This document shows, in pieces, positions 41,846 to 51,003 of a DNA stretch of 64,000 nt. Under the pieces are notes generated by a model, which had not been told where the DNA came from, searched no databases, and worked only from the letters and a program-made list of their open reading frames with translations. The position numbers were made by a program, and so were the translations under genes. The stretch spans positions 1,373,273-1,437,272 of the forward strand of contig SCFE01000090.1 in assembly GCA_004352715.1 (NCBI GenBank). The letters run 5' to 3'. The stretch comes from Hofstenia miamia. Its lineage: Eukaryota; Xenacoelomorpha; Acoela. The stretch's first letter is position 1. Each line of letters starts with the position of its first letter.

Positions 41846-41850
41846 ATATA

Positions 41851-42749
41851 CAGTACTGGCCAAAATTTTGGGAGCAGTAACTTGTCTAAAGCGTGTTTAT
41901 TCTATTTCCTGGAAACTTCGTAAAATTCCTGGAATTCCCAATTTTTTTTTTGAATTTACAACAGATTCATTTAGCCAATCAAATTAACAGAACTTTAAAT
42001 TTACCCACAATACTTTCACTGAAAAAGCACTATCATAGTTCGAAATATGGTCCTTGGTAGTGAAATTTCACCAACAAAACGTGCTCAAATTCATATCTTG
42101 TACGAGGAGGGGTACAATTATCGCATTATAGCTGTTAGAATGGGCGCGTCAGTATCTTCGGTATCCAGAAGTGTTACTCGCTATCAGCAACTGCAACATT
42201 TTTCCCCTCACAAGCGGTCTGGAAGACCAAAAGTGACAACCCCTCAGACTGACCGTCTCATTCACCGTTACGTCGTCAATCAACCATTCTCTTCATCTTC
42301 TGAAGTCAAAGCAAATCTAGGTGCGGTAGTGCAGAATGTATCAACACGCACCATTAGGTGTCGATTGAATACTACCTTTGACCTTCCATCGTGCATACCG
42401 GAAGCCAAACCCCGATTGTCTTCAAAGAACATTCGAGAGCGGTTGCGCTTCTGGAGGCAATACCAACACTATACCCCTGAGATGTGGCATCAATTAATGT
42501 TTAGTGACGAATCCAAGATTTGCCAGGTTACATCATACCGGCCACACGTTCAACGACCAAGAAACCAAAGATTCAACACCTTCTGTGATGATTTGGGGTG
42601 CTATAACTTTGAATGGGCGTGATGGTCTGCATTTTGTTCCTCACAACGAGACAGTCACAGCCAAAACCTACCTCAAAATAATTCAGGATAAAGTTCCCAT
42701 GTTTATTCAGCTTCGTAGAACATCTGTACTACAACAAGCTAATCAATAG
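41851..42749 (+). mobile_element. 3'-truncated Tc1-like element and transposase
   Basis: Left end CAGTACTGGCCAAAATTTTG after TA (41849-41850) is a Tc1-type terminal repeat. The ORF from 42047 ('MVLGSEISPTKRAQIHILYE') contains two HTH motifs ('NYRIIAVRMGASVSSVSRS'; 'KRSGRPKVTTPQTDRLI' is the linker), 'HQLMFSDESKICQ' (first Asp) and 'PHVQRPRNQRF'. A frameshift near 42540 moves the frame to 'SVMIWGAITLNGRDGLHF' and 'DKVPMFIQLRRTSV' before the sequence stops matching at about 42735. The second catalytic Asp, the Glu and the right terminal repeat are absent. Confidence 0.82.
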
Positions 42750-42874
42750 CTGCATGTGCAAATGTTCTTCGATTTTCGATTTTATCAATACTTTTCTAGT
42801 AAACTGCGAACAATGCAACAATCGATTTTTACGAACTTCAGTGTTTTTTAAGTGCTATTAATGCAATGCAAATT

Positions 42875-43108
42875 GGCGTTATTGTACTTTAGGGGACCCC
42901 GTTTGAGTGACGTCATAAAATGGGTATTAAACTCTAACCTTAACCCTAACCCTACTCCCCAACCATTGCTATTATATTGCATTTCATCTTGTTGATTAAT
43001 TTTTTGCAAAACACCCAAGTTTTGGGTGAGGGATTGGGGTTAGGGTTAGAGTTTTATACCCATTTGATGACGTCACATAAACTGGGTCCCCTAAAGTACA
43101 ATAACGCC
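42875..43108. mobile_element. 234-bp palindromic MITE-like element with perfect 8-bp TSD
   Basis: The left arm GGCGTTATTGTACTTTAGGG pairs with the right arm's complement, and pairing continues with small mismatches for most of the length. Identical octamers TGCAAATT flank it (42867-42874 and 43109-43116), pointing to a hAT-type transposition event. Both arms contain the CRE-like palindrome TGACGTCA or a close variant, and both contain telomere-like CCCTAA units ('ACCCTAACCC' left, 'GGGTTAGGGTTAG' right). It has no coding capacity. Confidence 0.82.
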
Positions 43109-43375
43109 TGCAAATTTATCTCACAGAAATAACTGTTTCTTGTACACTATATAGCTGCGCAGTAATGCTTAATACTTTAAGTGAAATTGACAGAAATAAT
43201 TCAATTCAATACATGCAAATAACAAATGTTTTGACCAATATTATTTTAATTTTTAGATACAGTTTTTAATAATCTAACCAATTCTATTGTCAACACTTAG
43301 GGTTATTGTAGCTAAAATTCGAAACCCAAAGCTTTCCCATGTTTTAATGATGTATATTATTTTATTAATTTATAA

Positions 43376-43846
43376 TTATAAAATTATATTAATTTTTTCA
43401 ACGTTCACAGATAAACCTTTAGTTTTTCCAATACTTTTATTCAAAAATTTCCATTTCTGGCTAGATTTATCCAGCTGTTTTAGAAGATCTGATTTTGATT
43501 CAATATTATTACACAGTTGCTTACATTCATCTAAGTGTTTATAGGACTCCTTGTGTATTTTTCGTCTTTCATTCCTCAGGTTGTCAAAGGTGTAGTTGAT
43601 AAAACCTGTCAAGAATTCTGTATTAGTATGAAATTCTGGCTTAACCATTGTATTTTTCAGTGTTTTAATTAAAGCGTTGTGTGAAAATTTAAATAGTTCC
43701 TCTGGGTTTTTCCTGGGGATCTTTACATTATGTAAAAAATTCCGCAGAAGTCTATTCAGGCTCAATAGGAGGTTCTTGTCATCTTGTTCGGCATTTTCAA
43801 TTATCATTCTTGTAGTAAATTTGGGTTTAGAGTTTGTGTACATCAT
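43376..43846 (-). CDS. 156-codon ORF of unknown function (possible Penelope-like 5' part)
   Basis: Open from ATG 43846 to a stop at 43378-43376. It is Lys/Asn/Leu-rich and probably helical, with 'LLLSLNRLLRNFLHNVKIPR' and 'KIHKESYKHLDECKQLCNN'. I do not recognise a domain. On the minus strand it begins about 30 bp downstream of a Penelope-type leader sequence (43870-43920), so it may be the start of a decayed Penelope-like element rather than a host gene. No splice or promoter support is visible. Confidence 0.35.
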   Translation of the reverse strand: MMYTNSKPKFTTRMIIENAEQDDKNLLLSLNRLLRNFLHNVKIPRKNPEELFKFSHNALIKTLKNTMVKPEFHTNTEFLTGFINYTFDNLRNERRKIHKESYKHLDECKQLCNNIESKSDLLKQLDKSSQKWKFLNKSIGKTKGLSVNVEKINIIL

Positions 43847-43869
43847 AAAAAAAGGAACAGTTTATTTCA

Positions 43870-43920
43870 GCTAAAGTTACAGATTACGACGCGTTTCGAC
43901 AATAGTCTTATCAAGTAAAA
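43870..43920 (-). other. Hammerhead-like / Penelope pLTR-type motif
   Basis: Read on the minus strand: TTGATAA, a 3-bp stem GAC-TATT-GTC, then GAAACGCGTCG. This resembles the hammerhead ribozyme core (CUGAUGA-stem II-GAAA) found in Penelope-like element terminal repeats, with substitutions in the first box that would weaken or abolish cleavage. This is a pattern match by eye only. Confidence 0.35.
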
Positions 43921-43984
43921 GTTTACAATAATTATTTACAGGATATTTATATAAAAAATTCCTAATTAGCATCTGTTATTAAAT

Positions 43985-45010
43985 AATTAAACAATGCATG
44001 TATGGCACTTTAAGATATCCCGCGAAAATCTACGTAATCGAAAATACTTTCCACCTAATCTTGAGTTTTCAGAATTAAACGAATTTCATGAATTTGTCGA
44101 AAGCTATGTTCAACAAAAAGCAGCTTTTGAAAGCATCCGGTCTAACAGGAAAATCATTGGAATCCAAGTTTGCAGGGCAGTATAGTCGCTTTCTTGCGCA
44201 TGTTTTCAGAAAATGCTCAAACATGAAGAATGTTAAGAAACTTTCTCTGACTATGTCAAATCTATAAAATAAACATGACTATCGTGGTTCAACGATGCTT
44301 ACATTACTGTCAGAATTGAAAGGATTTGAATCTTACATAGATTCATATGAGGAATCAGTATCCATAAATATTTCTACTTGGAATAGTATCATTAGAGAAC
44401 TAAAAGTATGTTATGCAAATTTGCAAAAACGGGAATCTGTTGAAAGTAAAAGAAAAAAGTTTTCTCTCATACCCCCATTTGATATTCTCAAGAGAACAAT
44501 AATAGATTGCGAAAATCTAATACAGTCCAATATCAATATTATGAAATTTGTCGAACTTAAGCCACTAATCCTATTTCATATTCAATTGTCAATAAATGTC
44601 CCCCCAGGACCTCTCTTAAATCTGAAATTGTAAGACTATAATATAATCAAGCACAATGCTAGCATCTCAGCTGTCCACCACAAGACTGATACGATTTTCA
44701 AAGTAATGATTGAAATAAATGCAAAACAACAATATTGGATTGACAAAATGATTGTGAAATATAAGGAAGAATATGGCAAACTTCCTACATATATTTTTCT
44801 ACAACAGGTGATTCTGTTGATACTGGTATATCAAAGAAAATTAATGATACAATTCATAAGTATCTTGATTATACACGTGATTTTGAATTTAAACCTACAA
44901 CGATTAGGCGAACATGAGATACATTCATGAGCACAACTTCTGTATCAGATGAGATAAGAGAGGCGCATTTACAGCAAACCAGCCATACGCAAAATTATTT
45001 GGGGTTTAGA
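43985..45010 (+). pseudogene. Degenerate gene resembling a tyrosine-recombinase-like protein
   Basis: Interrupted plus-strand segments in order: 'LLKASGLTGKSLESKFAGQY' and 'SRFLAHVFRKCSN' (helical SAM-like region), 'STWNSIIRELKVCYANLQKR', 'SLIPPFDILKRTIIDCENLI' and, near 44880-44990, 'FEFKPTTIRRT…EIREAHLQQTSHTQN'. The 'W-x-x-x-L-R-E' then 'L-I-x-P-x-D-I' succession and a terminal 'H-T-x-x-T/Q' box recall a large uncharacterised invertebrate family related to tyrosine recombinases (Crypton/DIRS-like). At least three stops or frameshifts break it. The assignment is inference only, and I may be over-reading weak similarity. Confidence 0.3.
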
Positions 45011-45176
45011 TGTAATGTAGAAATATACATGATTTTATATGCACAGAGGCTTGATAAGTTAAATGCAAAGAATAAATGTAATAATGATTGAACTATGTTC
45101 ATAGCGACATATATAAATATAACTTAATACATGGCGACATATATAAATATATATAAATATGGAATTTTTTACATAG

Positions 45177-45180
<4 letters not shown>

Positions 45181-45207
<27 letters not shown>

Positions 45208-46207
45208 NNNNNNNNNNNNNNNNNNNNNNNNNNNNNNNNNNNNNNNNNNNNNNNNNNNNNNNNNNNNNNNNNNNNNNNNNNNNNNNNNNNNNNNNNNNNN
45301 NNNNNNNNNNNNNNNNNNNNNNNNNNNNNNNNNNNNNNNNNNNNNNNNNNNNNNNNNNNNNNNNNNNNNNNNNNNNNNNNNNNNNNNNNNNNNNNNNNNN
45401 NNNNNNNNNNNNNNNNNNNNNNNNNNNNNNNNNNNNNNNNNNNNNNNNNNNNNNNNNNNNNNNNNNNNNNNNNNNNNNNNNNNNNNNNNNNNNNNNNNNN
45501 NNNNNNNNNNNNNNNNNNNNNNNNNNNNNNNNNNNNNNNNNNNNNNNNNNNNNNNNNNNNNNNNNNNNNNNNNNNNNNNNNNNNNNNNNNNNNNNNNNNN
45601 NNNNNNNNNNNNNNNNNNNNNNNNNNNNNNNNNNNNNNNNNNNNNNNNNNNNNNNNNNNNNNNNNNNNNNNNNNNNNNNNNNNNNNNNNNNNNNNNNNNN
45701 NNNNNNNNNNNNNNNNNNNNNNNNNNNNNNNNNNNNNNNNNNNNNNNNNNNNNNNNNNNNNNNNNNNNNNNNNNNNNNNNNNNNNNNNNNNNNNNNNNNN
45801 NNNNNNNNNNNNNNNNNNNNNNNNNNNNNNNNNNNNNNNNNNNNNNNNNNNNNNNNNNNNNNNNNNNNNNNNNNNNNNNNNNNNNNNNNNNNNNNNNNNN
45901 NNNNNNNNNNNNNNNNNNNNNNNNNNNNNNNNNNNNNNNNNNNNNNNNNNNNNNNNNNNNNNNNNNNNNNNNNNNNNNNNNNNNNNNNNNNNNNNNNNNN
46001 NNNNNNNNNNNNNNNNNNNNNNNNNNNNNNNNNNNNNNNNNNNNNNNNNNNNNNNNNNNNNNNNNNNNNNNNNNNNNNNNNNNNNNNNNNNNNNNNNNNN
46101 NNNNNNNNNNNNNNNNNNNNNNNNNNNNNNNNNNNNNNNNNNNNNNNNNNNNNNNNNNNNNNNNNNNNNNNNNNNNNNNNNNNNNNNNNNNNNNNNNNNN
46201 NNNNNNN
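45181..46207. other. (TA)n microsatellite and 1,000-N gap
   Basis: 45181-45207 is (AT)n, followed by exactly 1,000 Ns (45208-46207), a conventional unknown-size gap. Nothing can be said about its content. Confidence 0.95.
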
Positions 46208-46587
46208 AGAGACAAACAAGGTATAGGCAGAAGACAATGCATGGAGAATACTGCAGGAACACAGAAAAGTGTGACAGAGATAAGAGAGCAACAAGTTGTT
46301 AAAGAAGGCAGGACTAAAAAGAGAAACAGAAGCACTGATAATAGCAGCAAAGGAGCAAGCAATAAGAACAAACTGGGCGAAGAAGCATATAGACAGAAGA
46401 GTAAAAGTAAGTGATAAGTGTAAGCTATGTAAGAAAGAGGCGGAGACAGTAGATCATCTGATAGCAGGGTGTGAGAAGCTAGAGTCCTGAGGAAAGCTCT
46501 GAAACTCCCTTGGAACTGGTGAGTTCCCCAAGCTCAGAAGGATACCAGCATGAAGCTGTGAGATGCAAGAATAATAATAATAATAAT
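46208..46587 (+). mobile_element. 3' end of a second R4/Dong-like LINE copy, endonuclease deleted
   Basis: 46208-46486 matches the zinc-knuckle part of the copy at 14.8-15.15 kb ('KKHIDRRVKVSDKCKLCKKE', 'ETVDHLIAGC'). It then jumps to the terminal ~100 bp shared with 15783-15885 (core GAGTCCTGAGGAAAGCTCT), ending in (AAT)n. The ~630 bp carrying the endonuclease is missing. The 5' part is lost in the N gap. The shared terminal (AAT)n confirms the natural 3' end of the family. Confidence 0.82.
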
Positions 46588-48116
46588 GGCTAAGGCTTAA
46601 AAAATGAAATTACCACTGAAAACTAATACTTACTGCAATAAAATTTATATACAAGTTGCTTAAATTTTATATAAATTGAGCCCAGGTATTAATTCCATTT
46701 AAATTAACCTATCATATTGAAACCATTTTATATCTTAGAATACGTTAAGATATTGTTAAAGGTTTTTGCTTCTTTGATTATATTTTTTAAAGAAATTCAG
46801 ATATTGGAATAATTGTGCATTATATTCAGTGATTGATATTGAATACAAAATTAAGATGATTCATGTTTGGTCAAACAATTAAGAAAACACACAGCCCTAT
46901 TAGATATTTTTGATAAGAATGTTCTATTTCTAGCAGTACAAAAAATGTATAGTTTATGTTAATAACTGGTATAAGTTATATAAGAATTTTTTTGCAGATG
47001 CCATTTTTCTAATATTGAAGACATAAATTTAAACTGTTAGATTTTTATTCATAATTACTCCTGATGTACATATTCAATTTTATTTTCATTTATATTAATT
47101 TTGTTCTTTCAGAAATTTTTTGGGGTACCGATGTTTGTACTTTCTGGAAACACTTTATGTATGATTGGACAGGAATTAGATTTACCGACAAATTATGTAA
47201 AAACTCACCTACGCTAACTACAAAACCATAGATAAAGAAATCATTTGATTATAAAATCTATTTAGATTTTAGTTAAGATTTTATATTCTAATAAATTCTA
47301 CGTGGTTTCTTTATAATTAATGCGATTTTCATATTCTTTGTTTTCATTAAAATATTAAAAATTATGTTTCATATTTTCATAATGATGCATTTCAGATTGA
47401 ACATGGGCGCGCATATGATCTGATCATATGTATTCCTAATGTTAATTCAGAATCAAATCTTTATTTTTGCGTTCAATGAAATGGCGAAATCTTACCATTT
47501 AAAGTTTCGTTACATTGATTTGTTTTCTGCATTTTTTTCAAAAATAAATATACTAATAATGTCAACATCTAATGATTTCTGTATTGCATTCTATGATTTA
47601 AATTTAGTATTTCACCTTATATGTTTTACTGGCACAAGAAACAGCGTATCTGTAATTTGAATTTTAGGAGTATATTCTCTGTTTGTTAATTTTTTAAATT
47701 CAACACTTAAATAGCTTGATCTTTTTTTGAAAGGCTTANCATATGATCTGATCATATGTATTCCTAATGTTTTTGTTTTTACTATGTACCAACTTTTGCT
47801 TTTGTCAATTTAATTCAGAATCATATCTTTTTTTTGCGTTCAATGAAATGGCGAAATCTTACCATTTAAAGTTTGGTTACATTGATTTGTTTTCTGCATT
47901 TTTTTCAAAAATAAATATACTAATAATGTCAACATCTAATGATTTCTGTATTGCATTCTATGATTTAAATTTAGTATTTCACCTTATATGTTTTACTGGC
48001 ACAAGAAACAGCGTATCTGTAATTTGAATTTTAGGAGTATATTCTCTGTTTGTTAATTTTTTAAATTCAACACTTAAATAGCTTGATCTTTTTTTGAAAG
48101 GCTTAAGTTTCCTTAA
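46588..48116. other. AT-rich region with a single-N direct duplication
   Basis: 47414-47738 and 47740-48105 are near-identical direct repeats separated by one N at 47739. The second copy has an extra ~30 bp near 47770-47800. I see no gene. It may be upstream/intron sequence of the BolA-type ORF at 48204. Confidence 0.6.
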
Positions 48117-48117
48117 T

Positions 48118-48155
48118 TATGATTATCTTGAACATATTTATTCAAGATAATCATA
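48118..48155. promoter_or_regulatory. Perfect 15-bp inverted repeat upstream of the BolA ORF
   Basis: 48118-48132 (TATGATTATCTTGAA) pairs perfectly with 48141-48155 around an 8-nt loop. It lies 49 bp before the BolA ATG. The function is unknown; it could be a transposon footprint, a structured 5' UTR element or chance. Confidence 0.4.
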
Positions 48156-48203
48156 GAATATAATATTTCAACTTCAATTAATTACGTTGATGCTTTTAGA
48201 AGT

Positions 48204-48455
48204 ATGTCTTCTCCAATAACAGAAGAATCATTGACATGTAAACTGCAAGAGCAACTCAACGCTACTATTGTTAATGTTACAGATGTGTCAGGAGGATGTG
48301 GATCTAGTTTCGACTGCTTGATTGTTTCAGAAATGTTTGAAGGAAAGTCATTAATGCAACGGCAACGGCTTGTATATAAAACTCTTAGTGAAGAAATGCC
48401 ATCTATACATGCTCTTATGATGAAGACGAAAACACCTAATGAATACCAGTCATAG
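48204..48455 (+). CDS. BolA-family protein, 83 aa
   Basis: Small iron-sulfur/redox partner of monothiol glutaredoxins. The motif 'VTDVSGGCGSSFDCLIVSE' contains the family Cys (GGCG) and is followed by 'FEGKSLMQRQRLVYKTLSEE' and 'IHALMMKTKTP', which carries the conserved His ligand. GGCG favours BOLA3, while 'FEGK-L-QRQRLV' favours BOLA2, so the subtype is left open. The ORF is complete in one block with AATAAA signals at 48495-48500 and 48505-48510. An acceptor-like TTTTAG ends 4 bp before the ATG and the frame stays open upstream, so this could be the last exon of a spliced gene, possibly with an N-terminal targeting segment upstream. Confidence 0.85.
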   Translation: MSSPITEESLTCKLQEQLNATIVNVTDVSGGCGSSFDCLIVSEMFEGKSLMQRQRLVYKTLSEEMPSIHALMMKTKTPNEYQS

Positions 48456-49640
48456 AAAATGTATTTGTATATTTTTCAATTGTTCTATTTCGATAATAAA
48501 TAAGAATAAAATTTTGCAGCCGATGTGCTACGATATTAAGTTACATAATATCGTGTTTTCTAAATTATTTGATTTCAAACTTATTGTTAAACAAATTATT
48601 TTATTAGACATAGTTAGGGCTGAACTATTGAAAAAATGCTTTGGTAATGCCATCATCACTTGTTCGAAGCATTGCCATTGTAGTATGTTTGAAAAACATT
48701 TCATTATGAAATGTCCAAAAATGGCATTTTCAAATAACTTCTTTGAATTACTACTAAAAATATTTTCAAATCATTTGTGAATGACCCATGCCAAGCTTAG
48801 TTGAATTTTTTAATAACAATGCAGAAATATGGATTTTGTTAGTTATTGAGCAGTGGAAGAGTCTGAATTACAATTTTAGTGTGTGACTAAAACTTCTGTA
48901 TCATCAAATAGAAACTTCAATTTCTGTCTTGCTTTATTTCTTTTTACATGTGCATTAGATGCATAGTACAAGGTTTATTTTTTAGTAGAAGATTCTGTCT
49001 GGCTGATTGAACATTGTTCAATTGTAGTTGTCAGTAAATTTAAAAAAAATGAATTGTAGTAAAACTGATTTGTTTCACCCAGTGTTATTTATTTTTTGAC
49101 GTGTTGCGAATTTTTATGCATAAAAACGATCAACACAAAATTTGCTTCATATCAAAAGTTCTATTCGCACCATAAATAAATTTAAATTGCGAAAGCAAAG
49201 AACGTTTTAACTGTTCATGCATCATGTGCCATATAACGTGTGTATAAATAGCTTCTATAATAAATATACATGTATATAATAAATAGAAATGAAACTTTTC
49301 CAATCGGACAAATGGCAATAATTTTATTGCGATAAAAGAGGAAATGGCAATTTTCATAAAGATTCCTTGCAAATTCAAATATATTAACCAAATCAGTCCC
49401 AAATTTGGATAATTATTCTGAATCAAACAGAATTTACTGAAAACTAAGAAATTAATTTAATGATAGCAATTAAATGTTCAAAAACTAAAATCCAGTGGCT
49501 CTTCAGAAACCCACTTGGATAATTCAGGAAACTGCCCAATTAATTTAAGAAAAACCTCCTATATTGCCTAAAAAGAAGCACGTGCTACTTCGTTTTCCAA
49601 AAAAATGATGAAAGATGTCCCCTTAACAATAAAACCTGTT
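48456..49640. other. BolA 3' region and AT-rich intergenic DNA
   Basis: Contains two polyadenylation hexamers just after the BolA stop. A 113-codon open stretch at 48439-48780 overlaps the BolA stop but has no recognisable motif and runs through the poly(A) signals. Nothing else seen. Confidence 0.5.
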
Positions 49641-49644
49641 ATAA

Positions 49645-50330
49645 TCCCTAAATGCCATTTGCTGTTCTGCTAATGTTCGCGTTTAGAAAATGGAAATTAT
49701 TGTTAAGTTCTTTTTCCATTCTGAATTTCTTCAATATTTACTATAGCAAATATATAAAGTTTATACACCAATGTTCCTCTAGAAAACGCCATAGACATAG
49801 TAATAGAAATTTTAAAAAACAAACAACGATTTCCGATCTAAATTACGAAACATCAAAGATGTTTTAAACTTTATTGAGAAACATGCATAAATAGATTCAG
49901 ATCTCATTTTTATGAAAGATATATGGACGATATATTTGCTATAGTAAATATTGAAGATGCAGAATTGATACAAACAAAACTAAATTCATTAGATGACAAC
50001 ATAAAATATACAATGGAAAAAGAACTTAACAATACTTTCCATTTTCTAAACGTGAACATTAGCAGAACAGCAAATGGCTTTGTTCCAGGAATTTATAGAA
50101 AACCCAACCGATACAGTTTTAGTTTTAAATTTCAATTCAAATTCACCTGTAGCATACAAAATAGCACTCATTAAAGGAGCACTACATCGAATTTTTGATG
50201 TCTCAAGTTCTTATGAAATCATAAACCAAGAAATAATCAAACTAAAGTCGAATTTGAATTCCGCCAAATAGAAATGGCTTGGTCAATTGCTGGAATTCTG
50301 ACTAATCCTTGAGGACGTCAGAAAGATTGA
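49645..50330 (+). pseudogene. Penelope-like element RT fragments in inverted arrangement
   Basis: On the plus strand at 49890-50330 the palm-domain block 'ERYMDDIFAIVNIEDAELIQ' is followed by 'NDNIKYTMEKELNNTFHFLN'-type sequence, 'GFVPGIYRKPNR' and 'VAYKIALIKGALHRIF', the RT order of Penelope-like retroelements. On the minus strand, 49645-49768 repeats part of the same block ('FAIVNIE', 'FHFLN'-equivalent DNA) with a ~56-bp internal deletion. The two face each other with a ~150-bp spacer. Stops and shifts show both are dead. Confidence 0.7.
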
Positions 50331-50556
50331 GAATATATTCATATTCTTGTAGTTGACTTAAAGAGCAGTAACCAAATATAACAGTATCTTTGAAAAGGTT
50401 CAATTTCAAAGTAGTGAACAGAAAAACACCAGCGAAATCATTATCAGAATTTGAGAATTTGATTTGATGGAGGAGGAATCACCTCTTGTCAAGAAACTTA
50501 GAACACTTGGCCCTACTTCATGCATCAAGCATTGATGGATGCTGAAATCCAAATGC

Positions 50557-50560
<4 letters not shown>

Positions 50561-50590
<30 letters not shown>
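50561..50590. repeat. (TA)n microsatellite
   Basis: About 15 uninterrupted AT units. Confidence 0.95.
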
Positions 50591-50593
<3 letters not shown>

Positions 50594-51003
50594 CAATTCT
50601 ATTGAATGATCACAATAATTTCCACAAATATTGAAACAATTGTTTGCACACACTACACAACATTTAACATATATTTAATGTTTACATCTGAATATTATCT
50701 GATTTTATAGTTCATATGGGGCAGGGGCAGAGTCTCTGGTAAACAAATGTTCAGGAAGTTGCTAGTCAATTTTTGTTGCCCCCGACCTCACAGGAAAATG
50801 ATGGAAACCTATAAATAAATTGCAGAATTTTGATTCATGAAATTGCTTCCTTAATAAGAGTTATTCAAATTTCGAGAAGTGCGCGAATCCCAACCAGAAT
50901 TCAGTGATGATGATTATAAAATCTTTATCAAATGCATTTAAAAAAATGAGAATAAACAAAAGAGTAATCTATTTATTAACAAAAATATTGATGAAAATAA
51001 ATT

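Noticed and set aside
42940-43050. Telomere or subtelomere inference from CCCTAA/TTAGGG repeats
   Set aside because: Only a few units occur, in mirror arms of a small element with its own target duplication; there is no long array.
45059-46414. Apparent ~400-codon ORFs on both strands
   Set aside because: They are produced by reading through 1,000 Ns and an (AT)n tract; only the right-hand ~200 bp is real coding sequence (R4-like LINE).
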